DNA of 18,911 nucleotides from Ophiosphaerella korrae (taxonomy: Eukaryota; Ascomycota; Dothideomycetes; Pleosporales; Phaeosphaeriaceae): positions 1 to 18,911 of the forward strand of contig JALNQF010000628.1 in the NCBI GenBank assembly GCA_028456385.1, written 5' to 3'. The position numbers and the translations under genes are program-made. The notes below the pieces were generated by a model that was not told the origin of the DNA, made no database searches, and saw only the letters and a program-made list of their open reading frames with translations. Numbering within the stretch: the stretch's first letter is position 1; each line of letters begins with the position of its first letter. Positions 18,761-18,911 of the stretch are shown here, piece after piece.

Positions 18761-18911
18761 TATATATAATTATAAAGGAGTTATCTCTTATATTTCTTAT
18801 TTTTATACTAATATTAGTAAGTTTATAACTTATAAATATTATAAACTTACTAATATTATAAACTTACTAATATTATAAACTTACTAATATTTAACTACTT
18901 TTTTACTTTTA
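18761..18911. repeat. AT-rich inverted and 17-bp tandem repeats at the right edge
   Basis: Three direct copies of a 17-bp unit, AATATTATAAACTTACT, occupy 18835-18885, with a partial fourth. Just upstream, 18807-18827 is the inverse of the same motif and can pair with about 18840-18859 to form a hairpin of roughly 20 bp. The block follows the point where element 3 loses its similarity to its relatives. It could be a satellite-like array, the end of another transposon, or a rearrangement scar. The window ends before it can be resolved. Confidence 0.65.

Noticed and set aside
1..18911. Host protein-coding genes in long open stretches
   Set aside because: The open stretches are shadows of the retrotransposon frames or follow from poor TGA content after RIP. 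No start codon with a credible host-protein sequence was found.
1..18911. tRNA, rRNA or riboswitch
   Set aside because: No cloverleaf, conserved rRNA block or aptamer core is visible. The recurrent AATCTATA hairpins belong to LTRs.

Overview
This window is a block of repeat DNA from a fungus, most likely a filamentous ascomycete (Pezizomycotina). The evidence is a very strong repeat-induced point mutation (RIP) signature: CpA and TpG are almost absent on both strands, TpA is everywhere, and every recognisable coding frame is broken by TAA/TAG codons that fit former CAA, CAG or TGG. No host gene, tRNA, rRNA or CRISPR array is visible. Everything I can identify is a long terminal repeat (LTR) retrotransposon: one Ty1/copia relic, and several copies of one Ty3/gypsy family that carries a chromodomain (a chromovirus).

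Layout, left to right. 1-1239: plus-strand copia reverse transcriptase/RNase H, followed by an unassigned flank to 1870 that may include its 3' LTR. 1871-3207: a rearranged minus-strand chromovirus remnant (LTR E, a gag piece, LTR D). 3208-3714 and 18589-18760: two halves of a plus-strand chromovirus gag (element 3). Between them sits element 2 (3715-18588, minus strand), inserted with target duplication GAAAA. Element 2 itself holds three insertions: element 1 (4126-11147, complete, minus strand, duplication ACTTA) inside element 2's own 3' LTR; a 278-bp solo LTR (12593-12870, duplication TCTAT with one C-to-T change) inside its integrase; and a 496-bp chromovirus solo LTR (13900-14395, plus strand, duplication AGCTT) inside its RNase H. 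The right edge ends in AT-rich inverted and 17-bp tandem repeats.

The nesting is supported by arithmetic. The two LTRs of element 1 are both 427 bp. The two LTRs of element 2 are both 461 bp once element 1 is removed. The internal regions of the two elements, after removing insertions, differ by 27 bp (9 codons). Element 3's gag frame is restored exactly when element 2 plus one target copy is removed.

Each chromovirus encoded one continuous Gag-Pol frame: gag with two zinc knuckles, a long linker, protease, reverse transcriptase, RNase H, a DD35E integrase, a chromodomain, and then a tail of about 215 codons in the same frame that runs to the 3' LTR. No frameshift was found at the landmarks tested in element 1; the lesions seen there are substitutions, as expected of RIP. 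The tail beyond the chromodomain, and an LTR module that alternates between hairpins and a 54-bp tandem repeat, are the least ordinary parts of the window.
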